A DNA stretch of 25,972 nt from Chara braunii (Eukaryota > Streptophyta > Charophyceae > Charales > Characeae): positions 487,284 to 513,255 of the forward strand of contig BFEA01000295.1 in the NCBI GenBank assembly GCA_003427395.1. Direction: 5' to 3'. The position numbers were made by a program, and so were the translations under genes. Below are positions 1 to 9,790 of the stretch, in pieces. Numbering within the stretch: the first letter of the stretch is position 1; each line of letters begins with the position of its first letter. The notes beneath the pieces are model-generated. The model was not told where the DNA came from. It did no database searches and worked only from the letters and a program-made list of their open reading frames with translations.

Positions 1-1195
1 TAGTGTTGATGCTCTCAATCTTGTGTTTTTTTTAATCTTGATGCTTGTGTGAGTTGCGATTCATCTTGGGATACTTCGGTGAACTTTCCCCTAGTTTTGA
101 TGCTCCCAATCTTGTGTTTTTCCTGATCTTGATGCTTGTGTGAGTTGCGATTCATCTTGGGATACTTCGGTGTTCTTTCCCCTAGTGAAGATGCTCCCAA
201 TCTTGTGTTTTTCCTGATCTTGATGGTTGTGTGAGTTACAATTCATCTTGGGATACTTGGGTGAACTTTCCCTTAGTGTTGATGCTCCCAATCTTGTGTT
301 TCTGTTGATCTTGATGCTTGTGTGAGTTGCGATTCATCTTGGGATACTTCGGTGAACTTTCCCGTAGTGTTGATGCTCCCAATCTTGTGTTTTTGCTGAT
401 CTTGATGCTTGTGTGAGTTGCGATTCATCTTGGGATACTTCGGGGATCATTCCCCTAGTGTAGATGTTATCAGTCTCGTCATTTTGCCGATTTGGGTACT
501 TGGGTGTGTTGCGATTCATCTTCGGATACACCGGTGATCAGTCCCCTAGTGTAGTTATCATCAAACTTGTCGATTTGCTGATTTGGGTGCTTGTGTGCGC
601 AGCGCTTCATCTTGATATACTTCGATGGTCATTCCCCTAGTGTAGGCACTCTCAAACTTGTCATCTTGCTGATTTGGTTGCTTATGTGTGTAGCGCTTCA
701 TCTCGCGATACTTCCGTGAACTTTCCCCTTGATAGATTGCTTTCAAACTCACCTTTTGGTTGTGCTTAATGCAAGTTTGTGTTGCGATTCCTTCCACGAT
801 GCTTCGGTGATGTTTCTCCTTGATAGATTGCTTCCAAACTCACCTTTTTTATGTCCTTGATGCATGTGTGTATGGCGATTCCTTCCGGGATACTTTGGTG
901 ATGTTTCCCCTTGATAATTTGCTGTCAAACTCACCTTTTTGTTGTCCTTGATGCATGTGTGTATGGCGCTTCCTTCCGGTTCGGTGATGTTTCCCCTTGA
1001 TAAATTGCTGTAAAAACTCACCTTTTTTATGTCCTTGATGCATGTGGGTATGACGCTTCCTTTCCGGGGTACTTCGGTGAAACTTTCCCCTTGGTAGATT
1101 GCTTTCAAAACTCATGTCTTGGCTGTCTGACGCAAGTATGTGTTGCGATTCATTTCGGCGTACTACGGTAGGCTTTCCCCTAGCAAGGATACTCC
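1..1195 (+). repeat. Tandem array 1, 91-bp unit (about 13 units)
   Basis: Direct tandem repetition. The anchor 'tag(t)' recurs at 1, 92, 183, 274, 365, 456, 547 and 638, exactly 91 bp apart. The equivalent 'ttga/ttgg' anchor then follows at 729, 820, 911, 997, 1091 and 1181 (spacing 86-94). Three consecutive variants are visible: about 1-455, a transitional set at 456-728, and a set at 729-1190 with 'cggtgatgtttcccc'. The reading frames on the minus strand are by-products of the repeat: 91 is not a multiple of 3, so they repeat with a frame change. The array is cut by the left window edge. In the third variant the words 'ggtgatgt' and 'ttgcttcc' sit at the same spacing as in the reverse complement of array A, which suggests a distant shared origin. 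Confidence 0.93.
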
Positions 1196-2165
1196 CTAGC
1201 TTGCCAATTGGCGGTAGTTATGTGCGTGTGTGTGTGTTGCAGTCCCGGTAACTCGTTCAGCCCATCCTCACACTTTGCTGTAACCGGTGGCATGAGGTGT
1301 GTGTATGTGTGTATGTTGCAGTCCTGGTAGCCCAGTTCAGTCCATCCTCACACTTTGCTGTAACCGGCGGCATGCGTTGTGTGTATGTATGTATGTTGCG
1401 GTCCCGGTAGCCTAGTTGAGTCCATCCTCTCCCCTTGATGTAACCGGTGATATGCGGTGTATGTACGTGTGTGTGTTGCAGTCCCGGTAACCCGTTCAGC
1501 CCATCCTCACACTTTGTTGTAACCGGTGGCATGCGGTGTGTGTATGTATGTATGTTGCAGTCCCGGTAGCCCAGGTCAGTCCATCCTCACCCCTTGCTGT
1601 GACCGATGACATGCGGTGTGTGTATGTGTGTGTGTTGCAGTCCCGGTAACTCAATCAGCCCATCCTCACACCTTGCTGCAACCGGTGACTTGTGAAGTAT
1701 GTGGGTGTGTGTGTGTTGCAGTCCCGGTAGCCCAGTTCAGTCCGTCCCCACCCTTTGCTGTAACCGGTGACTTGCGGTGTGTGTATGTGAGTGTGTTGCA
1801 GTCCTGGTAGCCCAGTTCAGTCGGTCTTCACCTTTTGGTGTAACCGGTGACTTGCGGTGTGTGTATGTATGTGTGTTGCAGGCCCGGTAGCCCAGTTCGG
1901 TCCGTCTTCACCCTTTGCTGTAATCGGTGACTTGTGGTGTGTGTATGTGTGTGTGTTGCAGTCCCGGTAGCCCAGTTCAGTCCGCCTTCGCCCTTTGCTG
2001 TAACCGGTGACCTGCGGTATGTGTATGTGTATGTGTTGCAGTCCCGGTAGCCCCGTTTAGTCCGTCATCACCCTAACTGCAGTCGGTAGCATGCGGAATG
2101 TGTATGTATGAGTGTTGTTGTTCCGGTAGCGCAGATCAGTTCTTCCCCTTTTTGCGTGACCGGTG
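1196..2165 (+). repeat. Tandem array 2, 80-bp unit (about 12 units)
   Basis: The word 'gttgcag' recurs at 1236, 1315, 1395, 1475, 1554, 1634, 1715, 1795, 1875, 1955 and 2035, a period of 79-81 bp. Each unit has a (tg)-rich stretch, 'gttgcagtcccggtagccc' and 'tgtaaccggtg'. The array follows array 1 with only about 30 bp of chimeric transition and no unique spacer. Frames on both strands here are repeat-derived and show no protein family. Confidence 0.92.
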
Positions 2166-2272
2166 CCTTCCAAAAAAAAAAAAAAAAAAGTAGTATATGG
2201 TGATCGGGCGCCCAGGTAGGAAAGGAGGCACGGGGCTTAGCGTTAGGTTGCGTCCGTCAAGCGTTCGCCATC
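2166..2272. other. Short spacer with an A18 run
   Basis: A homopolymer of 18 A occupies 2172-2189. About 80 bp of non-repeated sequence follow before the 53-bp array begins. No gene is seen. Confidence 0.7.
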
Positions 2273-3406
2273 CCCATCCACCATAGCCGACCACCTTGAC
2301 CCTTCTTCTTCCTCCCTCCCTCACATCCATCCACCATAGCCGACCACCTTGACCCTTCTTCTTCCTCCATCACTCACATCCATCCACCATAGCCAACCAC
2401 CCCAACCCTTCTTCTTCCTCCATCACCCACACCTATCCACCATAGCCTACTACCCCAACCCTTCTCCTTCCTCCATCACCCACACCCATTCACCATAGCC
2501 GGCCACCTCAACCCTTCTTCCTCCTCCACCCCCTGCACCCATCCACCATAGCCAACTACCTCAACCCTTCTTCTTCCTCCATCACTCACATCCATCCGCC
2601 ATAGCCAACCACCCCAACCCTTCTTCGTCCTCCATCCCCTACACCCGTCCACCATAGCCAACTACCCCAACCCTTCTCCTTCCTCCATCACCCACACCCA
2701 TCCACTATAGCGAACCACCTCAACCCTTCTTCCTCCTCCACCGCCTGCACCCATCCACCATAGACGACCACCTCTACCCTTCTTCCTCCTCTACCCCCCA
2801 TCCACCATAGCCAACTACCCCAACCCTTCTTCCACCTCCATCACCTACACCTTCCGCCATAGCCGGCCACCCGAACCCTTCTCCTTCCTCCATCACCCAC
2901 ACCCATCCACCATAGCCGACCACTTCAACCCTTCTCCCTCCTCCACCCCCTACACCCATCCACCATAGCCAACTACCCCAACCCTTCTTCCACCTCCATC
3001 ACCTNCCATAGCCGGCCACCCGAACCCTTCTCCTTCCTCCATCACCCACACCCATCCACCATAGCCGACCACTTCAACCCTTCTCCCTCCTCCACCCCCT
3101 ACACCCATCCACCATAGCCAACTACCCCAACCCTTCTTCCACCTCCATCACCTGCACCCACCCACCATAGCCGACCACCCCAACCGTTCTTCCACCTCAA
3201 TCACCTACACTCATTCACCATAACCGACCGTCCCCCAACCCTTCTTCCACCTCCATCACCTACGCCCATCCACCATAGCCGACCACCCCAACCCTTCTTC
3301 CACCTCCATCACCTACACCCGTCCACCATAGCCAACCGCCCAACCCTTCTTCTACCTCCATCACCTACACCCACCCACCATAGCCGACCACCCCCAACCC
3401 TTCATC
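2273..3406 (+). repeat. Tandem array 3, 53-bp pyrimidine-rich unit (about 21 units)
   Basis: 'ccatagcc' recurs at 2281, 2334, 2387, 2440 and 2493, exactly 53 bp apart, and continues to about 3400. A typical unit reads 'catccaccatagccgaccacc', then 'aacccttcttc', then 'ctccatcacc'. Most of the plus strand is C/T/A-rich, so the minus strand is open in all frames for long stretches, giving glycine/valine/tryptophan-rich frames with no coding value. Blocks of three units are repeated almost exactly between 2811 and 3260. Confidence 0.94.
3005..3005. other. Single ambiguous base (N) inside array 3
   Basis: The N falls in a unit that is about 9 bp shorter than its duplicate on either side (block spacing 158 bp before, 149 bp after). 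It replaces the expected 'acaccc(at)cca' part of the unit. This is probably an unresolved assembly or consensus position. Confidence 0.95.
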
Positions 3407-3450
3407 CCTATCGTTTCCTTTTTCGACGCGAAAGTCATGAGGATCGCAAG
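3407..3450. other. Spacer between array 3 and retroelement 1
   Basis: About 45 bp of sequence without repeats, ending in a run of about ten G at 3450-3459. No target-site duplication matching the other end of the element could be recognised. Confidence 0.5.
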
Positions 3451-3523
3451 GGGGGGGGGTAAACGGGACCTTGGGTAGAGGTAGGTCAAGAGGGGCGAGG
3501 TCAATTAGGATGTGAAAACTTCT

Positions 3524-3595
<72 letters not shown>

Positions 3596-4710
3596 CCCTA
3601 TGCCTCCTTACCCCTTAACCCTTCCTTACTCCTTCCCCTCCATGGCATGTGACTAACCTCTACGCTCACTTGTTACATTGCCAGGGAACGAACGGAAAAG
3701 AACTTGGTCCTCACTTGGTGGAAAGCGAGGGCAAGGGAAGGGTTGTCGGTCTCTTGTGCCACCAGGAAGGAAAGGGTACCAAGCTGTTGAGAACATCTGT
3801 GAAAAGCGGAGAGGAGTGATGTCTTTGGATGAGGTCAGTTTGACTCAATCATCTCCCCCGACTGCATGACTAAGGCGAATGCATGGTTTGCTTGAGGGAA
3901 GGAAGGGACAACCAAAGGATCATTAAAGGGCAAAGGAAACTTAGGCTTGCGAGGAGGGATGGTGTGTTAACCCCAACAGAGATTGTATTTGGTCCATGCT
4001 TCGTGTGGTGTTGTGCAGGTGAATAGCTTGGGGATGGGTGATGAGCAGGACTAGATTCACCAGGAAGCCGACGAGGGAAAGACTTGGGCTTCGGGCGGGC
4101 CACAGATGTGGGAGAGACTTGATGATTGAAAGCATGACTGCATGGTAGACCATGGGGTGTGACATTGTGTGTTGATTGAATGCAATGACTCTCTTGAATG
4201 CAGTGTACGCCCGGAAAGACCAAGGGCGGTCTTGGATTGGTGAATGCGATACTAGTGACTCGAGCAAAAAAAATATCGGCTAGGGGTCCGGGCGGTGCCA
4301 CTCCACCCCGAGGATGCCGCAGGGGCGGTCTTGAGTCGCTAGGCTTAGTGAAGAGGTGTGTGATCCAAGGGATGACGCTTGGCCTACACACGAAATGAAG
4401 ATAAACTCTCAGTGAATTCCCTGGACTGTCTGCGTATTGGAAGGAGAAATTGCCTGTTTAGACTTAACCCAATCGAAAAAACGTCACGAGTGTTAAAGAG
4501 CTACCATCTTGACGCGAGAGCGGAGCTACATCCCCCAATGTAAAGCCCTCTCGCAAAAGGCCCATCCCCATCCATCTCAAAGCACTAGGTGGGGGTGCCC
4601 CTGGAACGAATGACCCGCGCGCTGAGCATGAGCGTGGGCAGGTCGAGCCAACTGGGACCCGCATCGGGGTCGACTTAGGCTCGAAAGTCCTTCAGGGTAA
4701 GGCCCCTACA
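3451..4710 (+). mobile_element. Left LTR-like arm of retroelement 1 (inverted copy)
   Basis: This arm is the inverted counterpart of 8500-9790. Matching landmarks are 'ggtaggtcaag...ttaggat' at 3479-3511, the (CT)n run at 3529-3593, 'gaacgaacgg...aagggaagg...cttgtgccacc' at 3684-3763, 'gactgcatgacta' at 3859, 'gcgaggaggg' and 'gattgtattt' near 3948-3992, and the highly similar segment 4470-4695. The inner end is '...cccctaca' at 4710, a CA end that abuts integrase sequence directly. The outer TG start cannot be identified because of the G-run. Frames in this arm (for example minus-strand 3870-4391) resemble no protein. The arm is clearly diverged from its partner except near the inner end. 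Confidence 0.75.
3529..3593 (+). repeat. (TC)n microsatellite
   Basis: About 32 uninterrupted dinucleotide repeats. It sits at the same place in the left arm as the (GA)n run at 9660-9701 in the inverted right arm, so the microsatellite belongs to the LTR-like sequence and was not acquired independently. Confidence 0.97.
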
Positions 4711-5334
4711 GCGGGTCATGGTCACTGATGATGTTATCAGGGAGACCGTGATGGTGTGCGACATGATCTAAGAAGAGAATGACGACATCCTTGACGCTGT
4801 GTGATGTGGTGCAAAGGATAAAGTGGGTGCGTTTAGTCAAGCACCAAACAATGACATAGACGCAGTTCATAGAAATTGACCGTCACCGGTCGGTGGGGAT
4901 TGACAATGATTGTAGCTTGTCGGACTTAGCGCGGTTTGAGGGGTTGACGACTTGACGTGTGGGGCATGAGCGAATGTAGGCTTTGACGTCGGCGGGTAGG
5001 GAGGGTCAGTAGAAGTAACGAGAGATGGTGTCGAAGTTTTTTGGAACCCGAGGTGTCCTGCAGTCTTGGCGTCGTGGTGCTCGGCAAAAAACTGGGTACG
5101 GAGGCCATGTGCGTCGGGGATGCAAAGTCTGCGAGTGCTTTTGATGTTAAGGTAAGGAAGTTGGTTATGAAGGGAGTTGTTGGGGACTGAGTCGAGGTTA
5201 CGAAGTTTGTTGTAGATTGTTGAGAAATCCGGGCAAGAAAGGTAGCCTTGGGTGTAGCGGTGGTGGAGCGATGGTAGGAGTTGGATATGAGTCATGGCTG
5301 CGTAGACTTTCTCGGAGGGCTTGTGGTCGGGGCG
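4711..5334 (-). pseudogene. Integrase, truncated in the catalytic core (retroelement 1)
   Basis: Minus-strand continuation of pol. After the RNase H there is an integrase zinc-binding region (the His pair is visible in 'AEHHDAKTAGHLGF' near 5085). A frameshift near 5040 follows. The second frame carries 'RSCPTRQVVNPSNRAKSDKL' (4995-4925) and, further on, 'ISMNCVYVIVWC' and 'HHHGLPDNIISDHDP', which recall the integrase core. The expected first catalytic Asp is Asn here. The open sequence ends at 'SDHDP', where it joins the CA end of the left arm, so the downstream Glu of the DDE triad and the whole C-terminal region are absent. Stops at 5006-5008 and 4883-4885 fall where family members usually have Trp. 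The protein would normally join LTR ends to target DNA; this copy cannot. Confidence 0.82.
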
Positions 5335-6870
5335 TCAAGAAAGGGTGTCGGCAACGCGGTTGTTTTTGCAGTGGATGCGACAAATGGTGAATGTGAATTG
5401 AGCAAGAAAGTCTAACCAACGGGCTTGGCGTGACATGATGTCTTTCTTGGTAAGGATGGAGGAGACAATGGTGTTGTCTGTGCAGATGGTGAAGTATTGC
5501 CCGTCAAGGTACGAGCACCAAATTTTGAGGGCATTGATCACGATAAGGAGTTTCTTCTCGTTGTAGGGGTAGTTCATCTCTGGGGAAGGAGCTTCTTGCT
5601 AGCGAAGGCGATGGGGTATTCATCGGATGGAGCCTCGGGGTGGGTGGAGGAATCCTTGATGGAGGGAGTTTCAGAGGTGTCGCGAGGGAAGTGTTGGGAT
5701 AAGACGGCTCCAAGGGCGAATTCGGATGCATCAGTGGTAACGTAAAAATGTTGAGAAGGGTCGGCGATCTTAAGGACGGAGGTTGTGGCGATGGTTTGTT
5801 TGAGGAAGCCGAAGGCGTTTTGGTGGCGGTCGTTCCAAGTGAAGAGTTCGTCCTTGCGGGTCAGTTTGTGGAGGGGATATGAGATGTAGGAGAAATTATG
5901 AATAAAGAGGCGGTAGTAGTTGGCAAGGCTGACAAATGATCGAAGTTGGAATAGGGGCGTGGGTGGTGGATACTCGACGAGGGCGGTGACCTTCGAGGGG
6001 TCCATGCGGATATCTTCAGTGGAGAAGATGTGATCAAGGTATTCAACGCTTGAAGCGGCAAATGTGTATTTGTTTAGCTTGGTGTATAGTTTTTGCGCTC
6101 TGAGGATAGAAAGGACTTGGCGGAGATGTTGAAGGTGGGACTCGAAGGTGGGGCTATGACCAAGGCTATCATCGAGATAGACGACGCCACATACTTTGAA
6201 GAGGTTGTGAAAGATGTGATTCATGGTGGATTGGAATGTGGCGGGGGTGTTGGTCAGTCCGAAGGGCATCACGAGGAACTCGTAGTGTCCGAAGCGAGGA
6301 CGGGAGGCGGTCTTGTGGGTTTCCTCCTCGCGGATGCGGATCTGGTGGAAGCCACTGCAGAGGTCGATTTTGGTAAAATATTTGACTCCACGGAGGCGAT
6401 CAAGAAGCTCGGAGATCCGAGGTAGGGGGTACCTATTCTTGATCGTGATCCGATTCAAGACGCGGTAGTCTGTACACATTCGGAGTTCCGATGTTCTGCC
6501 TTTCTTGTCAAAAAGACAGCTTGTACCGAAGGGGGATGAACTTGGCTTAATGAATCCTGTTTCAAGGAGTTCATTGAGTTGCCGCTTCATTTCTTCGGCT
6601 TTCGGAACAAAGAGTTGGTACGGAGGGCGGTAAGGTGGAGAGTGACCGGGCTCCAAATCGATGGTGTGGATACGCCACGATCCGGAGGTAATTCGGCGGG
6701 CAAGGACTCGGGGAAAACGTCCTTGAACTCGTTGAGGAAGCAGGCGAGGACGGGGTCGGAGGGGGGGGCTTGGTCGGGTTTGTCCGTTGGGAGCAAGTTC
6801 TCTAGAAGCTCACGATTAAGGACAAGGCAATAATAGTTGGCGTCAGGGTACGTACGAGCCATATGAAGGA
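5335..6870 (-). pseudogene. Reverse transcriptase and RNase H of Ty3/gypsy pol (retroelement 1)
   Basis: The largest open stretch is about 360 codons, 6656-5574 on the minus strand. It has the RT order 'RMCTDYRVLN', 'YFTKIDL' (Asp about residue 98), 'LVMPFGL' and the 'VVYLDD' catalytic box (Asp162-Asp163, near 6173). The thumb/connection region 'LANYYRLFIHNFS' and the start of RNase H ('VTTDAS', Asp309) follow. Upstream, in another frame (6862-6660), is the linker 'FKDVFPESLPAELPPDRGV', so one indel lies near 6660. Downstream, one indel at about 5575 shifts into 'NYPYNEKKLL...TDNTIVSSI...RVADTLS', the rest of RNase H. A TGA at 5335-5337 then interrupts the frame just before integrase. The RT active-site residues are intact, so decay is moderate. 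The enzyme would copy element RNA into DNA and degrade the RNA template in cytoplasmic particles. Confidence 0.93.
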
Positions 6871-7051
6871 ATTGGTGCGTGGTGACGGAGTTTGGGGAGG
6901 GGGGATAGGGGAGCTAGGGAATGTCGATGGTTGTGTCAGGGAGGTTGGTAAGGCGGATGAAGTTGGGGTGGAACGAGTATGGCATGTAGTGGTTCAACCA
7001 CAGTGTTTCGAAAACAACGTCGCACATTAAGTGCATGACATCGAATGAGAC

Positions 7052-7324
7052 CTAACTACGGAGGGTACCGACAATCATGGTGGTCTCGGGAACCGTGCGG
7101 TCTATTACGATGACGGTGTCCTTGTCCCCTAAACGAATCATAATCGGGGAGTCGTAACCAGTAGATGTAAGGCCAACTTTCTGGACACACGCGTCGGTGA
7201 TGAAGTTATCAGTGGCTCCAATGTCGAGGAGGGCCCGAAACTTCGTCGTAGATGCACCAAGGGTGACAATGATGAATTTGAGGCCAAAGCGTGATGAGTT
7301 AGCGGTGAAGATAATGGTGTTCAT
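7052..7324 (-). pseudogene. Retroviral-type aspartic protease (retroelement 1)
   Basis: About 90 codons with the fold signature of a retropepsin monomer. A strand with 'FRALLDIGATDNFI' carries the catalytic Asp at about residue 34; it reads D-I-G-A where D-S/T-G-A is usual. A hydrophobic strand, 'DTVIVIDRTVP', follows. It lies between gag and RT in the same orientation, as in gypsy elements, and would cleave the Gag-Pol polyprotein. The frame continues towards RT but is broken by stops between 7052 and 6862. The Ile in place of Ser/Thr may impair activity. Confidence 0.82.
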
Positions 7325-7594
7325 GCGGCGTTGTTCATTGCCTAATCGGACAAGCCGATCGAGTCAGGCTTGTTCCTCAACAACATCAGAGAAGGTGGCA
7401 GAGGATGGATTCGGAAGAAGGGTTGAAGAACATGTGGTAGTGAGGGGGGCATCAGATGACGAGGGTTGTGACGCGTGCGGCACCAGAGCGGGGGGGGAGG
7501 CAAACGTATTGTTGAAGCCAAATGGGTCACCGATGGGGTGAAGGTTGTCACTGATGGGATGACCGACATACTAGTCGTCGATGCTGGGACAGGT

Positions 7595-8499
7595 TCATGG
7601 TGATCCTGGGAATGGTGTTCGTGTGGAGGAGGGACCGGGAGTGGCGGATGTGGAAGCGGCGGGTCGGGGGGACACAGACCCGAGTGCCCGACGTGTAAAC
7701 TGTCCGACATTTAGACAGTTTGTCTGTTGATGTCCTAATTGTCGGCACCAGAAACAACCACCATTTGCTTGGAGGTAGGTTCGCTCTTTCGCCATGAGTT
7801 TCGTAAGACGGGTTGGGTGGGTGTTCATGGGAGGATGGCTGAAGCGCTCTCTCTTTTCCATTTGCATGAGGTGAATGGCGGAGAGTTCGTCAGAGAAGAG
7901 TGATGTGGTGTCTAGTGGATCGGAGAGGATGTCGGGGTCGGAGACGAATAACTCATCCGAGGAGGCAAAGAGAGAGGTTTCATCAGTGATGTTATGAAAG
8001 AATCGTGGGCGGGGTGGGGCGGATGTGAGTGCGTCCTTGTATGGGGTGAGGAATTTGTCTAGGTGAATGGCGTGGTTGAGAAAATCGGAGAGAGATATCA
8101 GGGGGTCGTGGACGAGGGAGGCGGCGAGGTCCCTGCGGCATCCCCGTTTGAAGCGGGAGATGAATGCGGCAGCGTTGACGTAGTCAAGGGGGATGTGTTG
8201 CCGCACCGCACGAACACATTGGACAAAGAGGTCGTTCGGACCGTTCTGGCGAAGACGACAAAGTTGCTCAAAGCAGTCATCGACCGTCTTTTGTGGTGAG
8301 AATGTGCAGGTGATGAGATTGGTTGTTAGCTCGTTCATTGTATCATGGTCCTGGCAATGGGGAGCCAGTGTGTGACAGGGACGCTGTGGACGGAGAAGGC
8401 ATCGTATAGTTTGTTGAGAAAGACGAAAATGTTCTCGTGCGGAAGGCTGGTGAAGGGAAGGATATCCATTGATTGGAAGGATGGAGGAATGTTATCCAT
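7595..8499 (-). pseudogene. Gag with CCHC zinc knuckle (retroelement 1)
   Basis: A start codon at 8499 begins 'MDNIPPSFQSMDILPF', then '...NIFVFLNKLYDAF', the usual beginning of a Ty3-type Gag. A stop near 8336 is bypassed by a one-base frame change into the 247-codon frame at 8338-7595. That frame holds the helical capsid-like region ('AAAFISRFKRGCRRDLAASL') and one perfect CX2CX4HX4C knuckle, Cys195-Cys198-His203-Cys208 (about 7756-7715), for binding element RNA. A Ser/Thr/Pro-rich tail follows. Gag forms the particle in which reverse transcription occurs. The first ATG lies immediately next to the inner end of the right arm, leaving no normal leader. Confidence 0.87.
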
Positions 8500-9656
8500 T
8501 GCAGGGACTAACCCCGTTAGACTTTCGAGCCTGTGTCGACCCCACTGCGGGTCCCAGTTGGCTCGGCCCGCCCACGCTCATGCTGAGGGTGCGGGTCATC
8601 CGTCATCGAGTCACCCCCACCTAGTGCTTTGAGATGGATGGGGGTGGGCCATCAAGTGAAAGAGCTTTGACATTGGGGATGTAGCCCTACCCTCATGCCG
8701 GGTAGTAGTCTCGGTGGTCATTCTGCAAACGCAGTTTCTGTGGTTCTTGATTGTGTTCTCAAGCAATTGCTCATTCCAGTATTCAAGCAGGTCAGGGGTT
8801 CCTTGAGAGTTTCCTTAGGCCACGCACCATTTCCCTAAAGCAACAGTCATGTGGCATCATTGGGGCGCGAGGGTTCCGTCTTCCCTCCTTCACCCCTACA
8901 TGTTTCCTTGTTCCAATCATTACATTCATCGTCACTGAAATCGCCCCATAGTATTTTTGGGGTCTTCGTCCGCATACAAAGGCGACTTCTCATTTCAATC
9001 AATCAAGACTTCGTTCTCGATACAATCCACACTGAAAACCAAGGCCCTCTTCATAGATAAAGTTTACACTAAGACCCTAAACCATTTTGCTCATTCATTC
9101 CTCTCCCCATTGTTGGCACGTCAGTGGCCCAATCCCACTCAAGTTATCTAAAAGCTACTCACCTGCACAATCAAACACAAGTGCAAAGTCCAATACAATC
9201 CCTAATTCGGGTCAACACATAGCCCTCCTCGCGTGCCTAATTTCTCTCATTGCTCTTGCCTTACTTCCCATTCCTTTCACCATGCTCAGTCAATGCATCA
9301 TTTTATCATAGTCATGCAGTCCAGGTTCTGGTTGAGTCAACTGATCTCTCTCTTACTCAACAATCTCTCCCTCTAGTCCCCTTTTGGACTAATCCGATTG
9401 TCAATTTCCCAGCGTTTTCACGCTCACCGCCTCTCAAATCTCTCTTTTTTTTCCTTCTCGGTGGCACAAGGGACCGACCGTCCTTCCCTTGCCCTCTTTC
9501 TCTACCAAGTGAGGTTAACTTCCTTTCACCGTTCGTCCCTTGACAATGCAACAAGTGAGAGGGGAGAGGTTAGTTGCATGTCAAGCAGGAAGGAAAAACT
9601 TAGATTATGGGAGAGGTAGAGGAAAGAAGGTCAAATGACAAAATACAGGAAAGGAA

Positions 9657-9708
<52 letters not shown>

Positions 9709-9790
9709 AAAAAAAAAAACCTCTCTGATCCTAATCAAGCCTTACCCGGACTTGTCCTACCTTCCCCCTTTCAAGATTTAAACCTATACA
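8500..9790 (-). mobile_element. 5' LTR of retroelement 1 (right arm)
   Basis: Read on the minus strand it starts TGTATAGG at 9790 and ends CCCTGCA at 8500, a TG...CA repeat of about 1.29 kb. Position 9791 starts directly in a truncated unit of satellite A ('tcattgagtgag' corresponds to 'tcaccaagtgaa'), so the outer boundary is sharp. On the inner side one A and then TGG, the usual first bases of a primer-binding site, come next, already inside the gag frame. The arm matches the left arm only in inverted orientation. Minus-strand and plus-strand frames inside it are not conserved coding. Confidence 0.72.
9660..9719 (+). repeat. (GA)n microsatellite followed by A17
   Basis: About 21 GA dinucleotides (9660-9701) followed by 17 A (9703-9719), inside the right arm. 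It is the inverted counterpart of the (TC)n run at 3529-3593. Confidence 0.97.

Larger units (their letters stand above)
3451..9790 (-). mobile_element. Retroelement 1: Ty3/gypsy-class, non-functional, with LTR-like arms in inverted orientation
   Basis: The internal region encodes, on the minus strand and in order, gag with a zinc knuckle, aspartic protease, reverse transcriptase, RNase H and the first half of integrase. RNase H before integrase is the Ty3/gypsy gene order. It is bounded by two arms of about 1.26-1.29 kb. Several segments of one arm match the reverse complement of the other, from the (CT)n/(GA)n microsatellite at the outer end to the 'gactttcgagcct' segment at the inner end. 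A normal LTR element has direct, not inverted, repeats. The 3' half of integrase, the polypurine tract and a correctly oriented 3' LTR are missing. There are several frameshifts and stops, so the copy is dead. Confidence 0.85.

Noticed and set aside
1-2165. CRISPR array as an explanation of the regular repeats
   Set aside because: Units are contiguous with no alternation of constant repeat and unique spacer, no cas genes are present, and the context is eukaryotic retroelements.
2136-2959. Gly/Trp/Val-rich minus-strand frames in the 53-bp array
   Set aside because: The repeat unit is not a multiple of three and the strand is simply poor in stops. The peptides are repeat artefacts.
3870-4391. 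173-codon minus-strand frame in the left arm of retroelement 1
   Set aside because: The corresponding inverted sequence near 8750-9350 does not keep the frame, and the peptide shows no domain. It is an LTR-derived open stretch.
5497-8632. Plus-strand frames of 60-114 codons across gag-pol
   Set aside because: They are antisense shadows of the well-identified minus-strand gag, protease and RT.
9057-9080. Telomere-like 'ccctaaa' near 9075
   Set aside because: It is a single occurrence with no tandem repetition.
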